From Salegentibacter tibetensis (GTDB lineage Bacteria; Bacteroidota; Bacteroidia; Flavobacteriales; Flavobacteriaceae), in assembly GCF_020164485.1 (NCBI RefSeq), contig NZ_JAIQZA010000015.1, forward strand, positions 1-64,000: DNA of 64,000 bases, written 5' to 3'. Every line of letters starts with the position of its first letter. Position 1 is the stretch's first letter. A program made the position numbers and the translations under genes. The notes beneath the pieces are model-generated. The model made no database searches. It saw nothing but the letters and a program-made list of their open reading frames with translations, and was not told the DNA's origin. This document shows positions 7,962 through 16,801 of this stretch, in pieces.

Positions 7962-8819
7962 TTAGAGTACGTTTAAAAGTTGTTCTTTAATTTTTTCCAG
8001 CTCATCCTTCATTTGCACCACCAACTGTTGCATAGGTGCATAGTTGGATTTGCTTCCAATCGTATTGATCTCACGGCCCATTTCCTGAGAAATAAAACCA
8101 AGTTTTCTTCCGTTAGAATCCGGGGAATTTATGGTTTCGTTAAAATAAGCAAGGTGGTTTTCCAGTCTTACTTTTTCTTCGGTAATATCAAATTTTTCGA
8201 TGTAGTAAACCAGTTCCTGTTCAAAACGGTTTTCGTCTACATTCTCTTTAAGATCGGCCACTCCTTTTCTTAGGCGCTCCTTTACTGCATCAACTCTTTC
8301 CGGATCAATTCTTAGTACTTCCTTTAGCAAAGCCTCAATATTATTTACCCGCAGTTTCAGGTCCTTTTCCAGAGCGTCTCCTTCGTCTGTTCTAAACTGA
8401 TTAATTTCTTCCAGGGCTTCAATTACCGCGGCTTCAATTGCCTTGAATTCAGATTCGTCTATTTCATCTCTTTCAGTTGTAACTGCATCGGGCATTCTTA
8501 CGGCCATTTTCAGCAATTCGGTTTCGTCACCGTCAACAATACTTTTCAGTTGTTGCATATAATTTTTCACCACACCCCGGTTTACAGAGGCTGTAGTTTC
8601 CTCTCCTGTCACCTCCACATAAACCGAAAAATCCACTTTTCCGCGGGTAAGCGATTTGGAAATTGTATTTCTTAGCTGAAGTTCTTTTTCGCGGTATTGC
8701 GAAGGAATTCGGGCGTTTACATCAAGGTTTTTGCTGTTTAGCGACTTGATTTCAACGGTTACTTTTTTTGATGGGAGTTGCGTTATGCTTTTCCCAAAAC
8801 CTGTCATTGACTGAATCAT
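7962..8819 (-). CDS. yicC: YicC family endoribonuclease
   Basis: The 285 residues begin MIQSMTGFGKS, the hallmark N-terminus of YicC/YloC proteins, and end in the conserved C-terminal domain with SNYAPMQQLVVQMKDELEKIKEQLLNVL. Family members are cytosolic RNases involved in RNA turnover. It is the promoter-proximal gene of the yicC-gmk-nadD operon. Confidence 0.93.
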   Translation of the reverse strand: MIQSMTGFGKSITQLPSKKVTVEIKSLNSKNLDVNARIPSQYREKELQLRNTISKSLTRGKVDFSVYVEVTGEETTASVNRGVVKNYMQQLKSIVDGDETELLKMAVRMPDAVTTERDEIDESEFKAIEAAVIEALEEINQFRTDEGDALEKDLKLRVNNIEALLKEVLRIDPERVDAVKERLRKGVADLKENVDENRFEQELVYYIEKFDITEEKVRLENHLAYFNETINSPDSNGRKLGFISQEMGREINTIGSKSNYAPMQQLVVQMKDELEKIKEQLLNVL

Positions 8820-8839
8820 GTGTGATTTTTAAGCTTGCG

Positions 8840-8868
8840 CAAAGATAATGAATTCTGTAGCAGGGCAA
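8840..8868 (-). promoter_or_regulatory. Promoter of the yicC-gmk-nadD operon
   Basis: The minus strand has TTG (8866-8868), an 18-nt spacer and TATCTTTG (8840-8847), a full match to the Bacteroidota TTG/TAnnTTTG promoter. The box is about 20 nt upstream of the yicC start. Confidence 0.65.
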
Positions 8869-8881
8869 AGCCGGCCAAAGG

Positions 8882-9877
8882 CTATTTTGCAGATTCTGAA
8901 GTTATTGATTTCCTTTCGGTTATAAATTCCAACGCACGCTGTTCGTGATAATAAGGTTTTTTGCTCTGAAAAAACCCAACGTGCCCGCCATGTTTTGGAA
9001 TTTCAAGATGAAGAAATTCCGAATGTTTTGCCACTGCTATCGGATAGGAATTCGGCGATAGAAAAGTATCGTTTTGTGCATTTAGCAGAAGCGTAGGAGT
9101 CTTAATCTCAGGTAAAAACCCTATACAACTACACTTTTTGTAATAATCTGAAGCATCTTTAAATCCGTGGGCCCTGCTGGTATAAAGCTCATCTATGGCA
9201 AGTAGCGAATTACATTGCTTGATTTCTTCTTTGCTAATTTCTGAAGGAAAATGGGTTTGTCTTAGCTGTAATTCCTTTTTCAGGTTTTTGATAAAGCGCT
9301 TTGAATAGAGGAAATTATGCGTTTTGTCGAGTTCCTCTAAAGATGCACCAAGATCACAAGGCGTAGAAACAGCCACCGCCGATTTAATTTCCGAAGGAAT
9401 TTGATTTTGTTCGCCTAGATATTTCAGCATTAAATTGCCTCCCAGGCTAAAACCCACCAATGCGATTTCTTTATACCTGTTTTCCTGTTGAAGATGATTT
9501 ATAATCGCTTCCAGATCTTTGGTAGCACCTGCATGGTAACTGCGATAAAGCCGGTTCATTTCCCCACTGCAACTCCTGAAATTCATAGAAGCCACATCCC
9601 AGCCGTTTTTCTGAAAATGCTTTGCCATTCCCAGCATATAAGGGCGATTGGCATTTCCGGCAAGGCCGTGAAGTAAAATAACGATTTTGTTGTTTTTGGA
9701 GGAGTAAAAACTACGTTCCAAATCTAAAAAATCTCCATCGCTTAATTCTATGCGATTTTTAGCGGTAAAACTAAAGTCTACTTTTCGTAAAGTAGCGGCA
9801 TAAATACTGGAAACATGGGCGTTTTTAAAAATCCCGGAAGCTGTATATTCTGATTTTATAATGGGCATAGTGGTCAA
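8882..9877 (-). CDS. YheT family alpha/beta hydrolase
   Basis: The 331-residue cytosolic protein has an alpha/beta-hydrolase fold: oxyanion region VILLHGLAGNANRPYM (about 67-82), nucleophile elbow VGFSLGGNLML (near 140), acid in NAQNDTFLSP (near 265), and catalytic His in PKHGGHVGFF (near 295). This matches the YheT/ABHD1-3 family of esterases and lipases with unknown natural substrate. It is monocistronic and divergent from the thioesterase gene. Confidence 0.85.
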   Translation of the reverse strand: MTTMPIIKSEYTASGIFKNAHVSSIYAATLRKVDFSFTAKNRIELSDGDFLDLERSFYSSKNNKIVILLHGLAGNANRPYMLGMAKHFQKNGWDVASMNFRSCSGEMNRLYRSYHAGATKDLEAIINHLQQENRYKEIALVGFSLGGNLMLKYLGEQNQIPSEIKSAVAVSTPCDLGASLEELDKTHNFLYSKRFIKNLKKELQLRQTHFPSEISKEEIKQCNSLLAIDELYTSRAHGFKDASDYYKKCSCIGFLPEIKTPTLLLNAQNDTFLSPNSYPIAVAKHSEFLHLEIPKHGGHVGFFQSKKPYYHEQRALEFITERKSITSESAK

Positions 9878-9968
9878 AGTTAAGCAGTAAAAAATTAAGT
9901 CTGTATTTTTCTGGGAATTCCGCTAGGATTTTGAACCTCACTTCGTGAGTAGTGAGTGAAAATTTTAA

Positions 9969-9992
9969 AATATTTATGCGCGCATAATATTT
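9969..9992. promoter_or_regulatory. GC-centred palindrome upstream of the thioesterase gene
   Basis: AATATTTATGCGCGCATAATATT is a palindrome with one unpaired base, centred on GCGC, and TATTTATGC is then repeated directly. It lies in the divergent intergenic region 27-50 nt before the gene at 10019. It may be an operator; nothing else supports this. Confidence 0.3.
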
Positions 9993-10018
9993 ATGCTTAG
10001 TTTTATTAAAAAAACAGA

Positions 10019-10513
10019 ATGTATATTAAAGAGTTTGAAATACGCTGGAGTGATATAGACGCTAACAGGCATTTAGCCAATACGGCTTATGTGAATTTTA
10101 TGAGCCATACAAGGATGGCTTTTTTAATGGAAAACGGTTTTGGACAGAAGGAACTGGCAAAGCAAAACATTGGCCCGGTGGTCTTTTATGAGCATATTTA
10201 TTATTTTAAAGAAGTTTTTGCCGGAAACCCTGTGAAAGTCACTTTAGAATTAAAAGGACTGGCTGAAGATGGCATGTATTTTGAATTTCTCCATAATTTT
10301 TATGATGAAAAAGGCCGGAATTTTGCCAGCTGTGAAATGATGGGCGCCTGGATAGATTTAAAAGAAAGAAAACTCACCAAATTACCAAAAGCCCTACGTA
10401 ATAATTTAGACAGTTTAGGTCATACCGAGGATTTTAAGATTTTAACCAGGGAAGATACCAGAAGATTTGGAAAACGTCCGCAGAATTTGGAACCGGAAAA
10501 GTTAGGATTTTAG
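10019..10513 (+). CDS. Acyl-CoA thioesterase (4HBT hot-dog family)
   Basis: The 164-residue single hot-dog protein has IRWSDIDANRHLANTAYVNFM (residues 8-28), which carries the Asp of the 4-hydroxybenzoyl-CoA thioesterase motif (D.D..H..N..Y). It probably hydrolyses acyl-CoA thioesters in the cytosol; the substrate cannot be read. It is a single gene followed by a terminator at 10590. Confidence 0.85.
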   Translation: MYIKEFEIRWSDIDANRHLANTAYVNFMSHTRMAFLMENGFGQKELAKQNIGPVVFYEHIYYFKEVFAGNPVKVTLELKGLAEDGMYFEFLHNFYDEKGRNFASCEMMGAWIDLKERKLTKLPKALRNNLDSLGHTEDFKILTREDTRRFGKRPQNLEPEKLGF

Positions 10514-10589
10514 ATACTTCTTCTTCGGAATTGCTTAAATTCCCCCATCGAAAAACATAGTTTTTACATAAAACCAGAAAAAGAACAAA

Positions 10590-10626
10590 CCCGGGAAATC
10601 CTCAGATTTTCCGGGCTTGCTTTTTT
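10590..10626 (+). terminator. Intrinsic terminator after the thioesterase gene
   Basis: The stem CCCGGGAAATC / GATTTTCCGGG has a CTCA loop and is followed by CTTGCTTTTTT. Its T-run contains the apparent TTG start of the next gene. Confidence 0.8.
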
Positions 10627-11212
10627 GATATTTTTGGGGTTTGTAGTCATTGCATTATTTCTTGAATGGTATTATTTGCCCTTGTTTGCAGCTCCATTAA
10701 TTCTTTCTATTCTGGCGCCGTTTATAGATACTCCACAGGGAAAAAAGCAAGGCAAATTGATCTACCATTCCCCGCTGTTTATTACTGAAAAAGAGAAGAA
10801 CCGAAAAATCACTATCCACGGTGGGACTTTATTCGATTACTATTACGTGATTGATAGAAGCTGGAACGGAAAGCAGCGCATAAGATTTATTCTTAGACAA
10901 TACATTTTAGGTTTGTTGAAACTCACGGAATCTTTCAGTGAAAAGGAGGCTGATGAAATCACCCTGCAGGGCACAAGTTATATACTAAATGAAAGGACCG
11001 CAGAAAAACTGGGTTTCCGAAAACAAAGAGCTAATTTTCTTCAGCAAATTATACTCACATATAACTATCTGCAGGTAACTTTAGCCAATTCAATCGCAAA
11101 AGATAAACTGAGCTTTCCGACAATTGGCAGGGTGAATACTTACACTGCACAACTTTCAGCTATAAAAAAGAATAAGGCTTATCTACAAAATCTCGCTGAA
11201 AAACTGGCTTAA
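10625..11212 (+). CDS. Hypothetical membrane-anchored protein, 195 aa
   Basis: It has an N-terminal hydrophobic stretch (IFLGFVVIALFLEWYYLPLFAAPLILSILAPF), then a soluble basic domain with ITIHGGTLFDYYYVIDRSWNGKQRIR. I do not recognise the family. The only initiator near the N-terminus is TTG at 10625 inside the upstream terminator's T-run. There is no internal Met, so the true start is uncertain. Confidence 0.55.
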   Translation: MIFLGFVVIALFLEWYYLPLFAAPLILSILAPFIDTPQGKKQGKLIYHSPLFITEKEKNRKITIHGGTLFDYYYVIDRSWNGKQRIRFILRQYILGLLKLTESFSEKEADEITLQGTSYILNERTAEKLGFRKQRANFLQQIILTYNYLQVTLANSIAKDKLSFPTIGRVNTYTAQLSAIKKNKAYLQNLAEKLA

Positions 11213-11213
11213 C

Positions 11214-12113
11214 TTAAGCCCGTATTTCGGTTTTCTTTTTGGTTACCATATAAACTCCTACAAATACCAGGATTGCCGCCACTACTTTTACCATATTCAG
11301 TTCATCGGCGCCACTTAAGATCGCATAGGTGATGGCAATGAGCGGTTGCATATAAATAAACACGCTAATTGTAGATGCTGAAAGTTGTTTTAGCGCATAA
11401 ATGTTCAGCAAATAAGTAGAAAAAGTTGTTCCAGCCACTACAAAGGCCATCTTCCAAATAGCATCAAAAGGTAAACTCGTCCAGTTCACATCGGTAAATT
11501 CGCCGATAGTTATAGGGAAATTGATAATAACACCGATTAGAAATAGCCATTTCATTAATGTAAATGCATGATATTTTGCGGTTAGTGGTTTTACCAGGAT
11601 AAGGTAAAGCCCATAGCTGAACGCGTTTACTATAAAAAGCACATTTCCCATAGGAATATTGGGCGCGTTTCCGGTGCTTTCGGCGCTAAAAAGTACCAAA
11701 ACCAAAGCACCCGCTAAACCCACAATAATTCCAAGGGTTTTGAGTAAAGTAATTCTTTCCCTGATGAGAATAGAAGCCAGGATTAGCACCATAACCGGCG
11801 ATAGCGTCACAATTACCGAGCTGTTAATAGGCGTGGAAAGGCTTAATCCTTTAAAGAAGAAAAGCATGTTTATCACCATTCCAAATACGGCACAACCTAA
11901 AATTCTCGGCCAGTCAGAGGTTGCGATCTTTTCTTTTGGGCCAAGGAAACTGATTCCCCAAAATAGAACCGCCGCTCCAAAAACCCTTAAAAAAATAAAC
12001 CCGAAAGGCTCAATATAAGTGGGCATTACCCCTTTTGCAATCGTGTGATTAAGTCCGTAGATCGCACTTGCACCAATGGCCGCAAAGATGGCCAGAATAC
12101 GATTGTTATCCAT
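11214..12113 (-). CDS. EamA/DMT family transporter
   Basis: The 299-residue protein has ten predicted transmembrane helices arranged as two EamA repeats (about 5-140 and 155-290), as in drug/metabolite exporters of the inner membrane. The N-terminal repeat has SAIYGLNHTIAKGVMP. The substrate is unknown. It overlaps the upstream ArsC-like gene by 8 nt and is probably the third gene of a three-gene operon with it and the DUF3298-type lipoprotein gene. Confidence 0.87.
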   Translation of the reverse strand: MDNNRILAIFAAIGASAIYGLNHTIAKGVMPTYIEPFGFIFLRVFGAAVLFWGISFLGPKEKIATSDWPRILGCAVFGMVINMLFFFKGLSLSTPINSSVIVTLSPVMVLILASILIRERITLLKTLGIIVGLAGALVLVLFSAESTGNAPNIPMGNVLFIVNAFSYGLYLILVKPLTAKYHAFTLMKWLFLIGVIINFPITIGEFTDVNWTSLPFDAIWKMAFVVAGTTFSTYLLNIYALKQLSASTISVFIYMQPLIAITYAILSGADELNMVKVVAAILVFVGVYMVTKKKTEIRA

Positions 12114-12459
12114 GCACCGCTGCTTTGGCCGCCGCGACGGTTTTCTTGGAATTTCCTATAAAAATTTCATCATTAATAATAATTACCGGTCTTTTCAAGA
12201 AAGTGTAATGATCTAAAATTAGGTCTTTATAATCGCTTTCAGAAAGCTCTTTTTTATTGAGTTCCCTTTCGCGATAGAGGCGTGCCCTGCGGCTAAACAA
12301 GGCTTCATAATTTCCTGCGAGAGCTTTCATTTCTTCCACTTGTTCTGCCGTAATTTCTTCTTCTTTTATATCTTGAAGTTTAAAAGAATTAGGCAATTCC
12401 AGTTCTTTTAAAATCTTCTGGCAGGTGTTGCAGGTAGAGAGGTGATATACTTTTTTCAT
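12106..12459 (-). CDS. ArsC/Spx family protein
   Basis: The 117-residue thioredoxin-like protein has STCNTCQKILKEL (residues 8-20) carrying CxxC, then a charged helix and RPVIIINDEIFIGNS, the ArsC-family cis-Pro strand. It resembles YffB/ArsC-like proteins rather than a proven arsenate reductase, and there are no ars genes nearby. The CxxC pair is unusual for true ArsC, where a single Cys is typical. Confidence 0.82.
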   Translation of the reverse strand: MKKVYHLSTCNTCQKILKELELPNSFKLQDIKEEEITAEQVEEMKALAGNYEALFSRRARLYRERELNKKELSESDYKDLILDHYTFLKRPVIIINDEIFIGNSKKTVAAAKAAVHG

Positions 12460-12471
12460 AACTATTTTTAA

Positions 12472-13263
12472 TTAGTAGTTAAGCCATTCGCTCACTTTAT
12501 TCTTCGGAAAAGATAATTTTAATTCCCCTTCAGCATAACTGGCGGCTTCATACCTATTATAAATTAAAATCACCCGATTTTTGGTGACTGCAATATTTTC
12601 CGGAAGCGCAAATTTATCCTTTTCAAAGAAAAAACCTTTAGAATTAATGTTTTCTCCTTCCGGGATCTCATGTTTTTTTCGAAATTCTTTTTCAGCAAAA
12701 TCTGTAAAAGCATCAAGGTCTGAAAATAAATCATTTTTACCCAGTAGTTCGCCTGAAGCGATATCGAAATTCGCATAACGTGTAGCGCCGTAACCGTGGG
12801 CGCCACCAGTAAACAGGTAGAAATTGGTTTCCAAAACCAATAATTTTTTGGTCTGACTTAAAACCGATTGTGAGATTTCAACTTCGTATTCGGCTTCAGC
12901 CTCGGGGAAATCTTTTTTAAAATTCTGAAAATCCTGGATGAATTCACTAACCGCGGCCTTTACATCTTTAGCTTCAGAAGCAACTTCGCTATTATCAAAA
13001 ATTTTGATAAGGTTTTTTTCATTGTAGCGGTTCATTTCTTTGGCCGCTTCCCGGTCTTCCCTGAATTTTAAATAATTCACTCTTATTTTTGGGCATTTTT
13101 CGGCTTTGCAAGTTTGAAAATCTTTAGGTAATAAACCTACATCGTGAAAACTCAGGGCTTCGGTGTCGCCTTTAACCTGTTTTACGCTAGCATCAGATTT
13201 TTCGTCCCGACAAGAAGTGAAAATTAGGAAAATAACAAGGAGAGAAAGGATGCTTCTATACAT
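12472..13263 (-). CDS. DUF3298/DUF4163-type lipoprotein
   Basis: The 263 residues begin with a lipoprotein signal (MYRSILSLLVIFLIFTSC; Cys 18). The body contains NFYLFTGGAHGYGATRYANFDIASGELLGKNDLF, typical of the DUF3298 domain of RsiV/PdaC-type envelope proteins. The preceding segment, with KIRVNYLKF, fits DUF4163. It is anchored on the periplasmic side and its function is unknown. It is the first gene of a probable operon with the ArsC-like and EamA genes (12-nt gap, then 8-nt overlap). Confidence 0.8.
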   Translation of the reverse strand: MYRSILSLLVIFLIFTSCRDEKSDASVKQVKGDTEALSFHDVGLLPKDFQTCKAEKCPKIRVNYLKFREDREAAKEMNRYNEKNLIKIFDNSEVASEAKDVKAAVSEFIQDFQNFKKDFPEAEAEYEVEISQSVLSQTKKLLVLETNFYLFTGGAHGYGATRYANFDIASGELLGKNDLFSDLDAFTDFAEKEFRKKHEIPEGENINSKGFFFEKDKFALPENIAVTKNRVILIYNRYEAASYAEGELKLSFPKNKVSEWLNY

Positions 13264-13304
13264 AAAAAAAGGCTGTTAAATACGCGAATAAAGATAAACC
13301 TATT

Positions 13305-13335
13305 TTGCTTAAAGACAATGAGCACGCTACATTTG
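13305..13335 (+). promoter_or_regulatory. Promoter of the cystathionine gamma-synthase/lyase gene
   Basis: TTG (13305-13307), a 20-nt spacer and TACATTTG (13328-13335) match the Bacteroidota promoter. Initiation near 13342 would exclude an upstream in-frame TTG start and favours the ATG at 13353. Confidence 0.65.
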
Positions 13336-13352
13336 CTATAAACGCTGGAATT

Positions 13353-14495
13353 ATGAAATTTAATACCAAAACAATACATGGAGGGCAGGAGAATATAGAT
13401 CCCGCATACGGTTCTGTAATGCCTCCAATCTATCAAACCACTACATACTCACAAAGCACACCGGGTGGGCATAAAGGCTTTGAATATTCCCGAAGCGGAA
13501 ATCCAACCCGCTCTGCTCTGGAAAAATCTTTAGCCAGTATTGAAAATGGGAAATTCGGTCTTGCTTTTGGATCTGGGCTTGCTGCTATAGATGCCGTGAT
13601 GAAGCTTTTTAAACCCGGAGACGAAATTATTTCTACTAACAATCTTTATGGTGGATCTTATAGATTGTTTACTTCTATTTTTGAAAATATGGGCATTAAA
13701 TTTCATTTTATTGGAATGAATGAGGCGGGCAATATTGAAAAATACATCAACGACAACACCAAATTGCTTTGGGTTGAAACCCCAACCAACCCAATGATGA
13801 ATATTATTGATATTGAAGCGGTTTCTGAAATAGCAAAAGCGCATAACCTACTGCTTGCGGTAGATAATACTTTTGCTACGCCTTATTTACAGCAACCTTT
13901 AGTCCTTGGGGCCGATATTGTGATGCACAGCGCTACAAAATATTTGGGAGGTCATAGTGATGTGGTGTTGGGTGGCTTGGTTGTAAAAGATGAAAAATTA
14001 GCTGAAAAATTATATTTTATTCAGAAGGCAAGCGGGGGAATTTGCGGTCCGCAAGACAGTTTCCTGGTGTTACGCGGAATAAAAACTCTGCATATTAGAA
14101 TGCAACGTCATTGTGAAAATGGAGAAGCGGTAGCAAAATTCCTGAGAATACATCCAAAAGTAGAAAATGTCTACTGGCCTGGATTTGAAGATCATCCGAA
14201 CCACGATATTGCGAAAAAGCAAATGACAGGTTTCGGCGGAATGATATCATTTACCACAAAAGAAAACACTTTAGAAAGTGCAACAAGTCTTGTTGAAAAG
14301 CTTAAAGTTTTCACCCTGGCCGAATCGCTTGGCGGTGTAGAATCTTTGGCCGGCCATCCAGCCACTATGACTCACGCATCCATCCCGAAAGAAGAAAGAG
14401 CTAAAACCGGAGTTGTGGATTCCCTAATTAGATTAAGTGTAGGAATTGAAGATGAAGAAGATTTAATAGAGGATTTGAAGCAGGCCCTGGGCTAA
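13353..14495 (+). CDS. Cystathionine gamma-synthase/gamma-lyase family PLP enzyme
   Basis: The 380-residue PLP-dependent enzyme belongs to the Cys/Met metabolism family. It has FEYSRSGNPTRSALE (near 43-57), the cofactor region VDNTFATPYLQQP, and the Schiff-base lysine in DIVMHSATKYLGGHSDVVLGG (near 200). The C-terminal SLGGVESLAGHPATMTHASI is typical. Sequence alone does not separate synthase (MetB) from lyase. The frame is open upstream to a TTG at 13305, but the promoter and family N-terminus (MKFNTKTIHGGQ) support 13353. Confidence 0.9.
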   Translation: MKFNTKTIHGGQENIDPAYGSVMPPIYQTTTYSQSTPGGHKGFEYSRSGNPTRSALEKSLASIENGKFGLAFGSGLAAIDAVMKLFKPGDEIISTNNLYGGSYRLFTSIFENMGIKFHFIGMNEAGNIEKYINDNTKLLWVETPTNPMMNIIDIEAVSEIAKAHNLLLAVDNTFATPYLQQPLVLGADIVMHSATKYLGGHSDVVLGGLVVKDEKLAEKLYFIQKASGGICGPQDSFLVLRGIKTLHIRMQRHCENGEAVAKFLRIHPKVENVYWPGFEDHPNHDIAKKQMTGFGGMISFTTKENTLESATSLVEKLKVFTLAESLGGVESLAGHPATMTHASIPKEERAKTGVVDSLIRLSVGIEDEEDLIEDLKQALG

Positions 14496-14784
14496 GATTT
14501 CATAAGTTATAATTTTAGAAAAGTTTTGGTTAACCTAAGTTGACAGAAATCACTCTACTTATTCTTTCTGCTAGCGGAATGATTTCGCTTTTTTCTGTCT
14601 CCCTTGAGTTAGAATGGGGAAACAAGATTCAATTAATTTAGAAAAGTCTTACCTGGTGAGAGGCGGCATATTTTTTGGCATTTTTTATAAATGAAATTAT
14701 TGATTTTCACCACCTTTTTTTAAAACTTCTAGTAAGACTAATTTATACAGAAAATCCCTTAACACACTATAAATCAAAAAATTA

Positions 14785-14829
14785 TACTTTTGAAAGTGTA
14801 AGCCTCCTGGAAGTTCTTTCCAGGAGGCT
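14785..14829 (+). promoter_or_regulatory. Promoter and 5' stem-loop of the 544-aa lipoprotein mRNA
   Basis: TACTTTTG (14785-14792) is a -7 box. A perfect 12-bp stem, AGCCTCCTGGAA / TTCCAGGAGGCT (14801-14829), starts about 8 nt downstream, at the expected 5' end of the mRNA. There is no T-run, so this looks like a 5'-stabilising or regulatory leader rather than a terminator. The rest of the gap 14496-14894 shows no credible gene. Confidence 0.5.
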
Positions 14830-14894
14830 ACTCTCCAGCCCCCCATTATTGGGCTTTATGTTCCAAAGAGGCATTCTTACTAATTTAATTTAAA

Positions 14895-16529
14895 ATGATT
14901 ATGAAAAAAATTAATTTTGGTATCGCCTGCGTGGCGATGATGTTGTTGATCCTCACTTCATGTAGCAGTGATGAGGCGGTGTCAACGGGGGATCTTAACC
15001 AGGAAAAAGCAACTGTTTCCTTTGGTGCGATGCTTAGTGATCTTGTGAATAACAAATCTAAACAGGCGGTTACAGAAATACCCGCATGTTCAGATGAGGA
15101 TGTGGTGTATGTGGAAATCGTACTCTCCAACGGGAGTGGAAATGTAGTAGGTTCTACAGAAGATCCTTTCAGGATAGATCTTGTAGAAGGGGAACTTTTC
15201 ACCAAAAATGTTCCGGAACTCGAGCTGGATCCGGGTAATTATAGCCTTGATTATTTTGTGGTCTATGACGGGAACAACAATGCTATCTGGGTTACACCAA
15301 TGGCGGGAAGTCCGCTTGCAGATTTTGTAAATACCTCCCTGCCCATAGTTATAGATCTTAGAGCGGGAGTAAAAAAGTATGTAGAGGTACCGGTGCTTTG
15401 TTTTGATGATCGAATGGTGAATGAATATGGTTACCTGTTTTTTGATCTTATTCCAAATGAGGTTATTGAGTGGTGTGTATTCGGAAACTATTGTGATGAG
15501 AATGGGAGACACCACCCCGCAGCTTTTAGCATGGATATCTGGAGGTATGAAAATGACGAGATAGGAACACAGCTATACTCGGATCTTTCAAATTCTGTAG
15601 AGCTGGATGAATCAGGAGATTATGCAGCTAGCCCCTTATGTGTAGCCTTGCCGGATACAGAGGGTGTAGATGAGTATTATGTAGAAATAACCTTGCTAAA
15701 TTCCGATGCGTATGGCGAGGTGACAGAGAGTGTTATTCGCCAGGGTGTGATAACAGATGAAGATGTGAGAAGCCTGTTCTCAGGTGAAAGTAATGTTGAG
15801 TATTTCCATTTTCAGGAAGGTTGCTCCGGGGAAGATTCCCAGGATTTCTTCTCAGGAGATGATTCCCTGGCTACTTATTATGGCCCCTCTCAGGAATTTG
15901 CAGACGGGACTGCCTGGTCCATGGTGCAATTTGATAGTGATGGGGATCTTCATGCTATAGCTTTAAAATTTTCAGAATCTGCACTATCCGGGATGCCTGA
16001 GATGATGTATGAAATTACTTTGCCATTACCTGAAGAGGCAGAGGGAATTGTTTTTGATCATATTGACATTGGTTTTATGCCACAGGGACACGAACCGCCG
16101 GGAGTATATGATATTCCTCATTTTGATTTGCATTTCTATATGATATCCCACGAGGAAAAAATGCAGATCACAGATGCAGAGCTTGCTGAAATCCTTCCTC
16201 CGGCTGAATATATTCCCGCCACTTACATACCCACTCCGGGATTTATACCAATGATGGGTAAGCACTGGCTAAGTATGGAAGCCGGGGAATTAAACGGAGA
16301 GGTCTTTGACCAGACTTTCATAATGGGTTCCTATAATGGAAGCTTTATTTTCTTTGAGCCCATGGTTACGTTAGATTACCTGAATGAAAAAACAAGCATG
16401 GAATACCAGATCCATCAACCACAGAGTTTTGAGAGGACAGGGTATTATTATCCCACCAGGTACAGTATCAACTATGATGCTGAAGCCAAGGAATACACTG
16501 TTATGCTTAGCGGGATGGTGTGGCGGTAA
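14895..16529 (+). CDS. Large acidic lipoprotein of unknown function (544 aa)
   Basis: The product starts MIMKKINFGIACVAMMLLILTSCSS, a lipoprotein signal with Cys at about residue 23. The second ATG at 14901 is an equally good start. The mature part is strongly acidic and beta-rich, with several Cys (CFDDRM, WCVFGNYCDENGRHH), and has no motif I can name. It is presumably exposed at the cell surface or outer-membrane inner leaflet. It is a single gene with a structured leader, and an IR element follows. Confidence 0.65.
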   Translation: MIMKKINFGIACVAMMLLILTSCSSDEAVSTGDLNQEKATVSFGAMLSDLVNNKSKQAVTEIPACSDEDVVYVEIVLSNGSGNVVGSTEDPFRIDLVEGELFTKNVPELELDPGNYSLDYFVVYDGNNNAIWVTPMAGSPLADFVNTSLPIVIDLRAGVKKYVEVPVLCFDDRMVNEYGYLFFDLIPNEVIEWCVFGNYCDENGRHHPAAFSMDIWRYENDEIGTQLYSDLSNSVELDESGDYAASPLCVALPDTEGVDEYYVEITLLNSDAYGEVTESVIRQGVITDEDVRSLFSGESNVEYFHFQEGCSGEDSQDFFSGDDSLATYYGPSQEFADGTAWSMVQFDSDGDLHAIALKFSESALSGMPEMMYEITLPLPEEAEGIVFDHIDIGFMPQGHEPPGVYDIPHFDLHFYMISHEEKMQITDAELAEILPPAEYIPATYIPTPGFIPMMGKHWLSMEAGELNGEVFDQTFIMGSYNGSFIFFEPMVTLDYLNEKTSMEYQIHQPQSFERTGYYYPTRYSINYDAEAKEYTVMLSGMVWR

Positions 16530-16555
16530 TTATTAAAATCGCATCAATTATAATT

Positions 16556-16750
16556 GAGGCTGTCTGAAAAATTTTTTAAATCGTCATCCTGAACTTGTTT
16601 CAGAGCCTGCCGCGATTTTTATCGGGGATCTAAGATGTTGATAATCAAAACATGTTAGAATCCCGAAGCAAATTCGGGATAAAGTCCGAAACAAACCCGC
16701 CTAAACGGAGGTAAGTTTCTTGACGAAATCAGGCTTTTTAGACAGCCTCT
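16556..16750. repeat. Intergenic repeat element, copy 2 (IR-bounded)
   Basis: The ends GAGGCTGTCTGAAAAA (16556 onward) and TTTTTAGACAGCCTC (ending 16749) are inverted repeats of about 15 bp. The interior has TCGTCATCCTGAACTTGTTT at 16581, shared with copies 1 and 3, GGGATCTAAGATGTTGATAA, and a smaller palindrome ATCCCGAA..TTCGGGAT. It lies between convergent gene ends at 16529 and 16802. No coding capacity. Confidence 0.75.
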
Positions 16751-16801
16751 TTCCTAATTATACTGGTTAAAGTTACAAACCATCATTTATTTTAAAATGT
16801 T

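Noticed and set aside
13305-13352. Upstream TTG extension of the cystathionine gamma-synthase/lyase frame
   Set aside because: The TTG is the -33 promoter element and the extension precedes the predicted transcription start.
14675-14893. Open frame of 72 codons before the 544-aa lipoprotein
   Set aside because: It spans that gene's promoter and its 5' stem-loop; the product has no signal or domain.
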